DNA from: an uncultured Duganella sp. | Lineage (GTDB): Bacteria; Pseudomonadota; Gammaproteobacteria; Burkholderiales; Burkholderiaceae | Direction of reading: 5' to 3' | Assembly: GCA_946482635.1 (NCBI GenBank) | Contig: CAMLSG010000200.1 | Location: forward strand, 1-10,036 | DNA length: 10,036 bases | Shown here: in pieces, positions 1 through 6,626 of the stretch | Layout: each line of letters opens with the position of its first letter | How positions within the stretch are numbered: position 1 is the first letter of the stretch | Translations under genes and position numbers: made by a program | Notes under the pieces: generated by a model | The model's input: the letters and a program-made list of their open reading frames with translations, nothing else | Databases searched by the model: none | Told to the model about the DNA's origin: nothing

Positions 1-617
1 ACCATCAGCAGTTGCTTGAACAGCTGTGGCGATTGCGGCAGCGCGAAGAATTCGTGCGCGTTCACGCGCGATGGCACCAGGTAGTCGCGCGCGCCTTCCG
101 GGGTCGACTTGGTCAGCACCGGGGTTTCGATATCGATGAAGCCCAGCGAGTCCAGGTATTTACGCACTTCCATCGACACCTTGTAGCGCAGGCGCAGGTT
201 GTTCTGCATCTGCGGACGGCGCAGGTCCAGCACGCGGTGGGTCAGGCGGGTGGTTTCGGACAGGTTGTCGTCGTCCAGCTGGAACGGCACCGGCACGGAG
301 GCGTTCAGCACTTCCACCTTGGTGGCGATCACTTCGATCTTGCCGGATTTCAGCTTGGCGTTCACGGTTTCCGGCGTGCGCGGCTTGACCGTGCCGGTGA
401 TGTGAAGGCAGTACTCGTTACGCACGGATTCCGCTACTTTGAACATCTCGGCAAAATCCGGATCGCAGACCACCTGCACCAGGCCTTCGCGGTCGCGCAG
501 GTCGATGAAGATCAGGCTGCCGTGGTCGCGGCGACGGTGCACCCAGCCGCACAGGCTGACGGTTTGGCCTACGAGGGCTTCGGTTACGAGGCCGCAGTAT
601 TCAGTACGCATGGACAT
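1..617 (-). CDS. aspS: Aspartate-tRNA ligase (AspRS), N-terminal part, cut by window edge
   Basis: Class II aminoacyl-tRNA synthetase that charges tRNA-Asp in the cytoplasm. Only the first 205 codons are visible; the family is about 590-600 aa, so the catalytic core runs off the left edge. Residues 1-105 are the OB-fold anticodon-binding domain, with [20 protein letters not shown] at 23-42. The hinge [11 protein letters not shown] follows at 128-138, class II motif 1 ([10 protein letters not shown]) at 159-168, and the AspRS signature [15 protein letters not shown] at 191-205. The start was set at 617 (MSMRTEY) because a GAGA Shine-Dalgarno lies 6 bases upstream; ATG 611 (MRTEY, the E. coli-like start) is the alternative. 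It lies 26 bases after the DUF502 gene and is probably the third gene of an fmdB-DUF502-aspS unit. His32 resembles non-discriminating Asp/Asn enzymes (see findings). Confidence 0.97.
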   Translation of the reverse strand, partial: MSMRTEYCGLVTEALVGQTVSLCGWVHRRRDHGSLIFIDLRDREGLVQVVCDPDFAEMFKVAESVRNEYCLHITGTVKPRTPETVNAKLKSGKIEVIATKVEVLNASVPVPFQLDDDNLSETTRLTHRVLDLRRPQMQNNLRLRYKVSMEVRKYLDSLGFIDIETPVLTKSTPEGARDYLVPSRVNAHEFFALPQSPQLFKQLLM

Positions 618-643
618 ATTGATTCTCAGTTTCAGGTTAAGTT

Positions 644-1222
644 TTATTCAGGGACGACAACGCCCATCGAAACGATGTACTTCAGTGCGGCATCGACGCT
701 CATATCGAGCTCGATTACATCTTTTTTCGGGAACATCAGGAAGAAGCCGGAAGTCGGGTTCGGCGTGGTTGGCACGTAGACGCTGATGTACTCTTCGTCC
801 AGGTGCTTCTGCACTTCGGTAGCCGGGGCGCCGGTCAGGAAACCGATGGTGCGCGAGCCAGCGTGCGGGTAAGGCACCAGCACGGCCTTGCGGAAGGCAT
901 TGCCGGATTCGGAAAACAGCGTATCCGAAACCTGCTTCACGCTGCCGTACAGCGAGCTGACCACAGGAATGCGATGCAGCAGCTTTTCCCATTGGCGAAC
1001 CAGGAAGTTGCCGACCAGGTTATTGGTCAGCAGGCCGGTCAGGAACACGATCAGCACGGTCAGGATGGTGCCCAGGCCCGAAATTCGACGGTCCTCCGGC
1101 AGCCATTTCTCCGGGATCAGCAGCAGGGACTGGTCCATGGTGGAGATCACCAGGTTCAGCACCCATGCCGTAATCGCCAGCGGTACCAGGACCAGCAGGC
1201 CGGTTATGAAATATTTGCGCAT
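644..1222 (-). CDS. DUF502 family inner-membrane protein
   Basis: A 192-aa membrane protein of the DUF502 family, whose molecular function is not established. The N-terminus is a hydrophobic helix (residues 5-25, [17 protein letters not shown]). A second membrane segment (about 50-72, [21 protein letters not shown]) precedes the conserved [15 protein letters not shown] stretch (about 85-99). The soluble C-terminal half carries the family-typical VLVPYPHAG and [17 protein letters not shown] motifs. The reading frame is open upstream to 1351, but ATG 1222 was chosen: it has AAGGA five bases upstream, and the upstream extension is an Arg/Pro-rich antisense of fmdB. It follows fmdB by 22 bases and precedes aspS by 26 bases, so the three are probably co-transcribed. 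Association with aspS is common in betaproteobacteria (recalled, not searched). Confidence 0.93.
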   Translation of the reverse strand: MRKYFITGLLVLVPLAITAWVLNLVISTMDQSLLLIPEKWLPEDRRISGLGTILTVLIVFLTGLLTNNLVGNFLVRQWEKLLHRIPVVSSLYGSVKQVSDTLFSESGNAFRKAVLVPYPHAGSRTIGFLTGAPATEVQKHLDEEYISVYVPTTPNPTSGFFLMFPKKDVIELDMSVDAALKYIVSMGVVVPE

Positions 1223-1244
1223 CGCGTTCCTTGTGCGGGGGTAA

Positions 1245-1526
1245 TCAAGCCTCGCTGGTGGACTTCGCCGGCGCAGGCGCCGGGGCGGCTGCTGCCGGGG
1301 CTTCGGTCTTGGCCGTGCTGGCAACGCCGGTCGCCGGGGCGGTGCCGCCACGGAAATCGGTTACGTACCAGCCGGTGCCTTTCAGTTGGAAGCCGGCTGC
1401 GGTCAATTGCTTCTTAAAGGTGGACTTGCCGCAGGAAGGGCAATCCGTGAGCTGCGGATCGGAGATCTTTTGCAGCACATCCTTGGCAAAGCCACATTCC
1501 TCGCAGCGGTAAGCGTAGATAGGCAT
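1245..1526 (-). CDS. FmdB-type zinc-ribbon protein with Ala/Pro-rich tail
   Basis: A 93-aa small protein starting MPIYAYRC, the hallmark of the FmdB/CxxC_CXXC_SSSS putative regulatory family. Cys8/Cys11 and Cys29/Cys32 form a CxxC-CxxC zinc ribbon, and ISDPQLTDCPSCG is typical of the family. The core continues through GFQLKGTGWYVTDFRGG, and from about residue 62 the protein ends in a low-complexity Ala/Pro/Thr tail that is probably disordered. The start at 1526 is backed by GGAG seven bases upstream. The biochemical role is unresolved in general; regulation of FmdA formamidase in Methylophilus gave the name, but no amidase is visible here. It opens the fmdB-DUF502-aspS run, and a TATAAT hexamer at 1559-1564 may give this run its own promoter. 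Confidence 0.93.
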   Translation of the reverse strand: MPIYAYRCEECGFAKDVLQKISDPQLTDCPSCGKSTFKKQLTAAGFQLKGTGWYVTDFRGGTAPATGVASTAKTEAPAAAAPAPAPAKSTSEA

Positions 1527-1558
1527 CTCTTACTCCGCAAAAAACATCAAAACCCTGA

Positions 1559-1564
1559 ATTATA
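1559..1564 (-). promoter_or_regulatory. Possible -10 element (TATAAT) for fmdB-DUF502-aspS
   Basis: On the minus strand a perfect TATAAT overlaps the TAA stop codon of the methyltransferase gene and lies 32 bases before the fmdB start codon. No good -35 hexamer is seen 16-18 bases upstream (the sequence there is GC-rich coding DNA). The call therefore rests on the -10 match and its position alone. Confidence 0.35.
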
Positions 1565-2249
1565 AAGCTTTTTTCCGGCGCCAGGCCATCCAGCGCTCCT
1601 TGCCCTGGAATACCGGGATGGAGTCCTCGACCGGATCGTCCTGCTCGAGATCGAAGTGAGCGCTCATTAACTGCGCCAGCTGCGCCCTGTCAGCACCAAA
1701 GGGCGGCCCTTTGGGATTATTGTCGAAGAAGAAGTAGCCGAGCAGGAGGGCTCCTGCCGGCAGCAGCTGCGCCCAGCGCTGCACCACGCGCGGCCACATG
1801 TCGCGGGGCATGGCGCACAGGAAGGCGCGCTCGTAGACCAGTTCCAGCGGCTGCGGCGGTTGGTATGCAAAGAAGTCGGCCTCGACGACGTGCTCGCGCC
1901 AGGGGCCGACGACTTGTTGCGCCGCAACAACGGCTGACGGGGAGAAGTCGATGGCGGTAGCGTTCCAGCCGGCTTCGCAGAAGGCTTGCAGTTCGTAGCC
2001 GCTGCCGCAGCCTGGGATCAGCACCGAAAACCGGCCACCCGATGTCTGACCCGCAGGATCAGACACCTGTCCAGCGGCTGCCGCGTACCAGGGGGGCTGA
2101 CCCTGTGGGTCCGACCCCGGCTTACCGGTTTTAAGCCAGCGCGCCAGCTGCACCGGCACCCCACCCCGATCCCAGGGAGTGAATTCAGCCTCAAAGCGCT
2201 GGTCCCAGAACTCCGCAGTCCGCGGATCGCGGTTAGTAAAGTCGGGCAT
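1560..2249 (-). CDS. TPMT-family SAM-dependent methyltransferase with REP-derived insertion
   Basis: A 229-aa class I methyltransferase of the thiopurine S-methyltransferase-like family; the substrate is unknown. The family signature is at the N-terminus: FW-x2-RF at 14-19 and TPWDRGGVP at 24-32. SAM-binding motif I is [11 protein letters not shown] at 76-86 and motif II is [22 protein letters not shown] and the C-terminal [10 protein letters not shown] are also family-like. Between the PWD-GGVP segment and motif I lies an odd stretch, about residues 41-72, encoded by two palindromic repeats (2043-2065 and 2092-2118). It carries the related peptides GSDPQGQ and VSDPAGQ. The frame is open up to 2372, but ATG 2249 gives the family N-terminus. 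It overlaps the last 17 bases of ubiB with no strong Shine-Dalgarno, which suggests translational coupling. Whether the insertion disturbs activity is unknown. Confidence 0.88.
   Translation of the reverse strand: MPDFTNRDPRTAEFWDQRFEAEFTPWDRGGVPVQLARWLKTGKPGSDPQGQPPWYAAAAGQVSDPAGQTSGGRFSVLIPGCGSGYELQAFCEAGWNATAIDFSPSAVVAAQQVVGPWREHVVEADFFAYQPPQPLELVYERAFLCAMPRDMWPRVVQRWAQLLPAGALLLGYFFFDNNPKGPPFGADRAQLAQLMSAHFDLEQDDPVEDSIPVFQGKERWMAWRRKKAL
2043..2065. repeat. REP-like palindrome 1 inside the methyltransferase gene
   Basis: Arms TGTCTGACCC (2043-2052) and GGATCAGACA (2056-2065) are inverted copies with one mismatch around a GCA loop. It is related to the palindrome at 2092-2118 (shared CTGACCC/GGGTC core, 3-base loop). 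Read on the minus strand it encodes VSDPAGQ. Confidence 0.75.
2092..2118. repeat. REP-like palindrome 2 inside the methyltransferase gene
   Basis: Arms GGGGGCTGACCC (2092-2103) and GGGTCCGACCCC (2107-2118) pair with two mismatches around a TGT loop. Its centre is 51 bases (17 codons) from the centre of palindrome 1, so both are read in the same frame; this copy encodes GSDPQGQ. Confidence 0.75.
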
Positions 2250-3792
2250 AAGCCACGTACGCCACAGCACCCAGCACGAACGACCCGACAAAGAACGCAA
2301 AGAACGACAGCAAGCGATTGGTATGCCGCTGCTCTTCCACCAGGTGGGCAAGCAACTGCCTGGTCTCCACATCGCGCTCCGCAGCCACGGTCAGCGCCTG
2401 GTGCGCCAGGCGTGGCAGTTGCGGGAAGATATGCGAATAACGCGGGGCCTCAGCCTTCAGGCGTTCGACCAGCCCGCGCCAGCCCACCTGCTCCGCCATC
2501 CAGCGTTCCAGGTAAGGCTTGGCCGTCTTCCACAGGTCCAGGTCAGGGTCCAGCTGGCGGCCCAGGCCTTCAATATTCAGCAGCGTCTTTTGCAGCAGGA
2601 CCAGTTGCGGCTGCACTTCCACATTGAAGCGGCGCGAAGTCTGGAACAGGCGCAGCAGCACTTGGCCGAACGAGATGTCCTTCAGCGGACGATCGAAGAT
2701 AGGCTCGCAGCAAGCCCGCACCGCAGCTTCCAGTTCATCGACGCGGGTTTCCTTCGGCGCCCAGCCCGATTCGATATGCGCCTCCGCCACGCGCTTGTAA
2801 TCGCGGCGGAAGAAAGCCAGGAAGTTCTGCGACAGGTAATCCTTGTCGTAATCGTTCAGCGTGCCGACGATGCCGAAGTCCAGCGCGATATAGCGCCCGA
2901 ACGACTCCGGCTCGATCGATACCAGGATATTCCCCGGGTGCATATCAGCGTGGAAGAAACCATCGCGGAACACCTGCGTGAAGAAGATTTCGACGCCATC
3001 GGACGACAGCTTTTTCAAGTCCACGCCGGCTTCGATCAGGCGGTCGATCTGCGACACCGGAATGCCATGCATGCGCTCCATCACGATCACGTTGCTGGAG
3101 CAGTAGTCCCAGAACATCTCCGGCACCAGCAGCAGCTTCGACTCGGCAAAATTACGGCGCAACTGGCTGGCGTTGGCTGCCTCGCGCATCAGGTCCAACT
3201 CATCGTGCAGGTATTTATCGAACTCCTGCACCACTTCCTGGATCTTCAGACGCTTGGAATCGGCCCAGACGCGGTTGATGAAGTTGGCCGCGATGTGCAT
3301 CAGCGCCACGTCTTCATCGATCAGTTTCTTCATGCCCGGGCGCAGCACCTTGACCGCCACCTGGGTGCCATCCTTCAGCGCGGCGAAGTGTACCTGCGCA
3401 ATGGAGGCCGACGCCACCGGCACGCGCTCGAAGCGCGCGAACAGCTCATCGGGGTGGGCGCCCAGCGACTCCTCGATCATCCTGATCGCGAGGTCGGAAT
3501 CGAACGGCGGCACGCGGTCCTGCAGCTTGGACAGCTCGGCCACGATATCGAGCGGGAACAAGTCGCTGCGGGTAGACAGCACCTGGCCGAACTTCACGAA
3601 GATCGGGCCCAATTCCTCCAAGGCACGGCGCAGGCGCACCGCGCGCGGCGTCGACAGGTCGCGCCAGAAAAAGACAGTGTCGAGGAATTTGCTGATGCGC
3701 GGCTTGTCAAAGCCGGAAATGGCGATTTCGTCCAGTCCGTACCGGACGGAGACGCGGACAATCTTGAACAGCCTGAGGAATTTGCGAATCAT
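2233..3792 (-). CDS. ubiB: UbiB, ubiquinone biosynthesis atypical kinase/ATPase
   Basis: A 519-aa member of the ABC1/ADCK/UbiB protein-kinase-like family, needed for ubiquinone synthesis at the inner membrane. It is thought to act as an ATPase supporting the Ubi enzyme complex or prenyl-intermediate extraction rather than as a classical kinase. Visible motifs are the family-specific KxGQ (KFGQ, 67-70), the Ala-rich loop [11 protein letters not shown] (125-135) in place of a Gly-rich loop, the ATP-binding lysine in AVKVLRPG (K148), the ELD/ExD region (198-200), HADMHPGN (281-288) and the metal-binding DFG (305-307). The C-terminus ends in a hydrophobic anchor (about residues 493-517, [19 protein letters not shown]). 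Length is near the E. coli protein (546). ATG 3792 overlaps the ubiJ stop codon (ATGA), and the 3' end overlaps the next gene by 17 bases. Confidence 0.97.
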   Translation of the reverse strand: MIRKFLRLFKIVRVSVRYGLDEIAISGFDKPRISKFLDTVFFWRDLSTPRAVRLRRALEELGPIFVKFGQVLSTRSDLFPLDIVAELSKLQDRVPPFDSDLAIRMIEESLGAHPDELFARFERVPVASASIAQVHFAALKDGTQVAVKVLRPGMKKLIDEDVALMHIAANFINRVWADSKRLKIQEVVQEFDKYLHDELDLMREAANASQLRRNFAESKLLLVPEMFWDYCSSNVIVMERMHGIPVSQIDRLIEAGVDLKKLSSDGVEIFFTQVFRDGFFHADMHPGNILVSIEPESFGRYIALDFGIVGTLNDYDKDYLSQNFLAFFRRDYKRVAEAHIESGWAPKETRVDELEAAVRACCEPIFDRPLKDISFGQVLLRLFQTSRRFNVEVQPQLVLLQKTLLNIEGLGRQLDPDLDLWKTAKPYLERWMAEQVGWRGLVERLKAEAPRYSHIFPQLPRLAHQALTVAAERDVETRQLLAHLVEEQRHTNRLLSFFAFFVGSFVLGAVAYVAYARLY

Positions 3793-4397
3793 TTAGCCAG
3801 TTTTTGTTCGAGTTTTTCCAGCCGCTTGCTGGCGCGTTCCACGTCGTCGCGGAAGCGGGTTACGTCGGCCGCAAAGCTCTCCGCCACCACAGGGCGGATC
3901 AACAGTGGGTTCTCGTCGAGGAAGTACTCCGCGACATTCTCGGCCACTTTGCGCTGGCCGTTGCGTGCGCCCTGCACTGCCGCTTTCGCGCCCTGCACCA
4001 GGCGCACGGCAGCAATCGGGCCCACCAGTTTTTCCAGGTCGTACTCGGCTTCCCAGCGCAGCGACTGCGACAGGCGTGAAATGGCGTTGGCGAATTCAGC
4101 GTCGCCTTCGATCTGCACGTAGGAGAAAGCGCGCTCGCGGTTCTGCGCGATCAGGGGCAGGTCGCCCAGCTTCAAGCGGATCGTGACCGCTGCCGCTGCG
4201 TCGCTGCCTGCCGCTTCCACCATCCCGTCCGGCGCCACGCGCAGGCGCAGCACCGCAGGGCTGGCGTCGATCACGGCGACCTTGCCAGCGTGCAGCTTGA
4301 GCTCAGTGCGCGCCCAGGACTCCTGCGCCAGCAGGTGGTTGACGGTGGCGGCTGCCGGCATGCTCAGGCCGGGAAGCTTTGGCGGGAATGGGAACAT
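3789..4397 (-). CDS. ubiJ: UbiJ, SCP2-domain ubiquinone biosynthesis accessory factor
   Basis: A 202-aa protein, close to the 201 aa of E. coli UbiJ. That protein binds ubiquinone intermediates through an N-terminal SCP2 (sterol carrier protein 2) fold and pairs with UbiK through a C-terminal helix. Here the N-terminal half (to about 110) has the SCP2-like pattern, including [16 protein letters not shown]. The C-terminal end is a charged amphipathic helix ([18 protein letters not shown]) typical of the coiled-coil part. ATG 4397 was chosen; a TTG at 4403, in frame and with GGA five bases upstream, is a plausible alternative giving two more residues. Its stop overlaps the ubiB start in an ATGA, which supports the assignment. 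An intrinsic terminator lies only about 14 bases upstream of the start codon. Confidence 0.9.
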   Translation of the reverse strand: MFPFPPKLPGLSMPAAATVNHLLAQESWARTELKLHAGKVAVIDASPAVLRLRVAPDGMVEAAGSDAAAAVTIRLKLGDLPLIAQNRERAFSYVQIEGDAEFANAISRLSQSLRWEAEYDLEKLVGPIAAVRLVQGAKAAVQGARNGQRKVAENVAEYFLDENPLLIRPVVAESFAADVTRFRDDVERASKRLEKLEQKLAK

Positions 4398-4410
4398 ATT
4401 CAAGTCGGTC

Positions 4411-4447
4411 CAAATAAAACAAAACCGCCCCGGAAAACCAGGGCGGT
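4411..4447 (-). terminator. Intrinsic terminator after the Tim44-domain gene
   Basis: On the minus strand ACCGCCCTGG and CCGGGGCGGT form a 10-bp stem with one G-U pair and a TTTT loop (plus-strand arms 4424-4433 and 4438-4447). It is followed by TTTGTTTTATTT. The T-tract is only on the minus-strand side, so it works for the ubiE-Tim44 transcript. It begins 27 bases after the Tim44 stop codon and ends 14 bases before the ubiJ start. Confidence 0.85.
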
Positions 4448-4474
4448 CTCGATCTTACCAGTTACTGCGCCTGG

Positions 4475-5416
4475 TCACGCAAGCTGCTGGATACCTGCCA
4501 GCATCCAGCCGGTTTTGCCGTTATGCGGTTTGCTCAGGTTCCAGACTTCCTGGAATGGTTCAGGCAGCGCATCGGCGGCGGGTTTCATCTTGCCCCAGAA
4601 CTTCACGCTGGCCAGCGAATCGTTGCCGTCGTTTTCGATACCCAGCAGTTCGGCTTCGATGGCCACCACATCGGTGTACTCGGCTTGCGCGCCGCGTTCC
4701 TGGATCTGCATGCGCAGCTCGGCAAACACTTCAGGCGTGGTGAAGGTACGGATGTCTTCCACGTCTGCCTTGTCCCAAGCCGCTTGCAGGCGGATGTAGT
4801 TGGACTTGGCCGCACGCAGGAAGCCGGCGGTATCGAAGTCGGCAGGCACGCCCCAAGGGGTATGCGCCACGGGTTCCGCAGCCGCAGGCGTCGCCAGGGC
4901 TGGGCCGGCAGCAGGCATCACCGGCTCGAAAGCCGCTGGCTGCATCTGGTGTACGTTGCCGCCGTTATAGCCGCCGCTGAATGCCGGCTGGGCCGCTGGC
5001 TGCGCCTTACGGCGCAGCATGCGCACGATGAAGAAAATCACGCCGCCGATCAGGGCGATCATCAGGATCGAGCTGATGGCCGACGCCATGGCGCCGCCCA
5101 GGCCGAAGTGCGACAGCAGAGCGCCCAGGCCAAGGCCCAGCAGTGCACCGCCGAGGATGCCCTTCCACATGCTAGGTTTCGGCGCCGGCGCCGGAGCGGC
5201 AGGCGCAGGTGCGGCAGCCGGACGGGTAGCAGTCGGCGCTGCAGTCGGAGCGGCAGGCGCCGGCGCAGTGGTGGTCTGCTTCGGCATGCTGCTCACGCTC
5301 GACGACTGGCGGCCAAACGACTTGCTGCCGCCCATCGGGCGTGCGGACAATTCGCTCATCATGCTCACAGCGGACAGCGCAATCATTGCGCCGGCCAGGA
5401 ATTTCTTCATTTTCAT
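4475..5416 (-). CDS. Tim44-like domain membrane protein
   Basis: A 313-aa protein with a probable N-terminal signal sequence (MKMKKFLAGAMIALSAVSMM, likely cleaved or anchored near residue 25). An Ala/Pro-rich low-complexity linker follows (about 50-82). Then come a Gly-rich hydrophobic segment (86-108) and a strong transmembrane helix (114-133), ending in the positive stretch RMLRRK. A second Ala/Pro-rich linker leads to the C-terminal Tim44-like domain (about 194-312), with FLRAAKSNYIRLQAAWDKAD, a TFTTPEVFAEL segment and a final GWMLAGIQQ. Tim44-like bacterial proteins of this type have no settled function. ATG 5416 was chosen (ATG 5410 is also possible); the longer open frame up to 5608 is antisense to ubiE codons and lacks the signal sequence. 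It starts 11 bases after ubiE, so the two are probably co-transcribed. Confidence 0.92.
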   Translation of the reverse strand: MKMKKFLAGAMIALSAVSMMSELSARPMGGSKSFGRQSSSVSSMPKQTTTAPAPAAPTAAPTATRPAAAPAPAAPAPAPKPSMWKGILGGALLGLGLGALLSHFGLGGAMASAISSILMIALIGGVIFFIVRMLRRKAQPAAQPAFSGGYNGGNVHQMQPAAFEPVMPAAGPALATPAAAEPVAHTPWGVPADFDTAGFLRAAKSNYIRLQAAWDKADVEDIRTFTTPEVFAELRMQIQERGAQAEYTDVVAIEAELLGIENDGNDSLASVKFWGKMKPAADALPEPFQEVWNLSKPHNGKTGWMLAGIQQLA

Positions 5417-5427
5417 CGTTGGATGTC

Positions 5428-6162
5428 TCACATTTTGATGCCAGTGTGTAAAGCGGCCACACCCGCCGTCAGGTTGTAGTACTGCACGCGCTCGAGACCC
5501 GCAGCCTGCATCATGGTCTTCAGCGTTTCCTGGTCCGGATGCATGCGGATGGATTCGGCCAGGTAGCGATAGCTCTCCGAATCGTTGGCCACTTTCTGGC
5601 CCATCCACGGCAACACCGTGAAGGAATAAAAATCATAAGGTTTTTGCAAGAGCGGATCCACTTTCGAGAATTCCAGCACCAGCAATTTGCCGCCCGGCTT
5701 CAGCACGCGACGCATTTCAGAAAGAGCAACATCCTTGTGCGTCATATTGCGCAGGCCGAACGCCACGCTGACACGGTCGAAGTAGTTATCCGGGAACGGC
5801 AGCTTCTCCGCATCGCAAATCAAGGTGGGGGTAACCAGGCCCTTATTCAAGAGACGATCACGGCCAACACGCAGCATCGACTCGTTGATGTCGGTCAGCC
5901 ACACCTCGCCGGTCGAACCGGCCGCCTTGGCAAACGCCTTGGCCAGGTCGCCGGTGCCGCCCGCGATGTCGAGCACCTTCATGCCCGGGCGCACGGCCGC
6001 GTTAGCAATAGTGAAAGCCTTCCAGATGCGGTGCAGGCCGCCGGACAGAAGGTCATTCATGATGTCGTACTTGGCTGCGACGGAGTGGAAGACCTTGGCG
6101 ACTTCTTTGACTTTGTCGTCTTCGTTGACGGTTTTATAACCGAAATGGGTGGTGTTGGTCAT
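5428..6162 (-). CDS. ubiE: UbiE, ubiquinone/menaquinone C-methyltransferase
   Basis: A 244-aa SAM-dependent methyltransferase that adds the C-methyl group to the benzoquinol (and, where present, demethylmenaquinol) ring, in the cytoplasm or at the membrane. Family features in order: [20 protein letters not shown] (23-42), SAM motif [13 protein letters not shown] (63-74), [14 protein letters not shown] (116-129), [20 protein letters not shown] (135-154), the UbiE-specific [17 protein letters not shown] (198-214) and the C-terminal [13 protein letters not shown]. Length fits E. coli UbiE (251). The start at 6162 gives the family N-terminus; the frame is open to 6234 but has no support there. 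A perfect TATAAT lies at 6188-6193. Menaquinone genes are not seen here, so only the ubiquinone role is supported by context. Confidence 0.98.
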   Translation of the reverse strand: MTNTTHFGYKTVNEDDKVKEVAKVFHSVAAKYDIMNDLLSGGLHRIWKAFTIANAAVRPGMKVLDIAGGTGDLAKAFAKAAGSTGEVWLTDINESMLRVGRDRLLNKGLVTPTLICDAEKLPFPDNYFDRVSVAFGLRNMTHKDVALSEMRRVLKPGGKLLVLEFSKVDPLLQKPYDFYSFTVLPWMGQKVANDSESYRYLAESIRMHPDQETLKTMMQAAGLERVQYYNLTAGVAALHTGIKM

Positions 6163-6187
6163 TTTGAGGGTGCCTTGTAATTGCCGC

Positions 6188-6193
6188 ATTATA
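6188..6193 (-). promoter_or_regulatory. Probable -10 element (TATAAT) of the ubiE promoter
   Basis: A perfect minus-strand TATAAT, preceded directly by TG, lies in the divergent intergenic region 25 bases before the ubiE start codon. No good -35 sits at 16-18 bases; a perfect TTGACA exists at 6229-6234 but is 35 bases away and cannot pair with it as one sigma-70 promoter. Confidence 0.5.
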
Positions 6194-6295
6194 CATTTGT
6201 GGGGTGACGCACAGATTTTGATGAAGCTTGTCAACCAGAATGCTCAACGAGTCGTTTTATGGCTCAGACGATTTGTCTTACTAGGAGATTTTCAG

Positions 6296-6544
6296 ATGGA
6301 GCTTCAGCAAAAATTGCCCGCGGACATTTTTTTCCCGGATATCGACGAAGCCACCAAGCAGTTCATCGATGCCACCCGCGCCCAGTCGCGCGCCCTGGCG
6401 TCCGCTGAGCCGCATCCAATGACCTTCAACGTCGAGGCAATTCGCCGCCTGACTCCAGAAGCCCGCGCCGCATTCCGCTACATCTGGGAACGCGAGCAGC
6501 AGCGCTACGAAGAGTTCCAGCGCCGCAAAATGATGGTCAACTAA
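6296..6544 (+). CDS. Small protein A1, paralogue of the protein at 7099-7362
   Basis: An 82-aa soluble, charged protein that I do not recognise as a named family. The start at 6296 is fixed by AGGAGA seven bases upstream (6283-6288). Residues 6-29 (KLPADIFFPDIDEATKQF...) match residues 5-28 of the small protein at 7099-7362 in 13 of 24 positions. The C-terminal helix-like part (47-77, with RYIWEREQQRYEEFQRR) matches in 12 of 31. There is no signal peptide, membrane segment or recognisable DNA-binding motif; the C-terminal half is predicted by eye to be a long amphipathic helix. It is the first gene of a plus-strand cassette, 82 bases before the PIN-domain gene, and diverges from ubiE. By context it may be an antitoxin-like partner of the PIN protein, which is inference only. 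Confidence 0.85.
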   Translation: MELQQKLPADIFFPDIDEATKQFIDATRAQSRALASAEPHPMTFNVEAIRRLTPEARAAFRYIWEREQQRYEEFQRRKMMVN

Positions 6545-6554
6545 GCATTCTTTC

Positions 6555-6577
6555 AATGGCGGCAACATGCCGCCATT
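6555..6577. repeat. Perfect 10-bp inverted repeat (hairpin) between A1 and the PIN gene
   Basis: AATGGCGGCA (6555-6564) and TGCCGCCATT (6568-6577) are perfect inverted copies around an ACA loop, starting 10 bases after the A1 stop codon. No T-tract follows on either strand (CCTTGATG on plus), so it is not a standard intrinsic terminator. It could attenuate or stabilise the mRNA, or be an operator. Confidence 0.7.
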
Positions 6578-6626
6578 CCTTGATGTATCCGAAAGCAGGC
6601 ATTCGGGCCAAGCGTAAGCTGGCCCA

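Noticed and set aside
12..779. A 255-codon open plus-strand frame across aspS and the DUF502 end
   Set aside because: Antisense to AspRS, whose signature motifs are unmistakable; the His/Val/Gln-rich product has no known domain.
3728..3752. Inverted repeat TCCGT-ACC-GGACGGA near the ubiB start
   Set aside because: Short, imperfect at the edges and within conserved ubiB codons; unrelated in sequence to the REP-like pair, so probably chance.
2179..4122. A 647-codon open plus-strand frame across ubiB and ubiJ
   Set aside because: It is antisense to two well-supported genes with intact family motifs; its product is His/Arg/Gln-rich with no domain, as expected of a shadow frame in GC-rich DNA.
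5190..5280. Repetitive GCC/GGC-rich stretch resembling tandem repeats
   Set aside because: It is the codon bias of the Ala/Pro-rich linker in the Tim44-domain protein; no exact repeat unit recurs.
4523..5479. A 318-codon open plus-strand frame across the Tim44-domain gene
   Set aside because: His/Arg-rich low-complexity translation antisense to an Ala/Pro-rich coding region; no ribosome site or domain.
6149..6295. N-terminal extension of the 82-aa small protein back to 6149
   Set aside because: It crosses the ubiE promoter and start; AGGAGA before ATG 6296 and the paralogue alignment both fix the shorter start.
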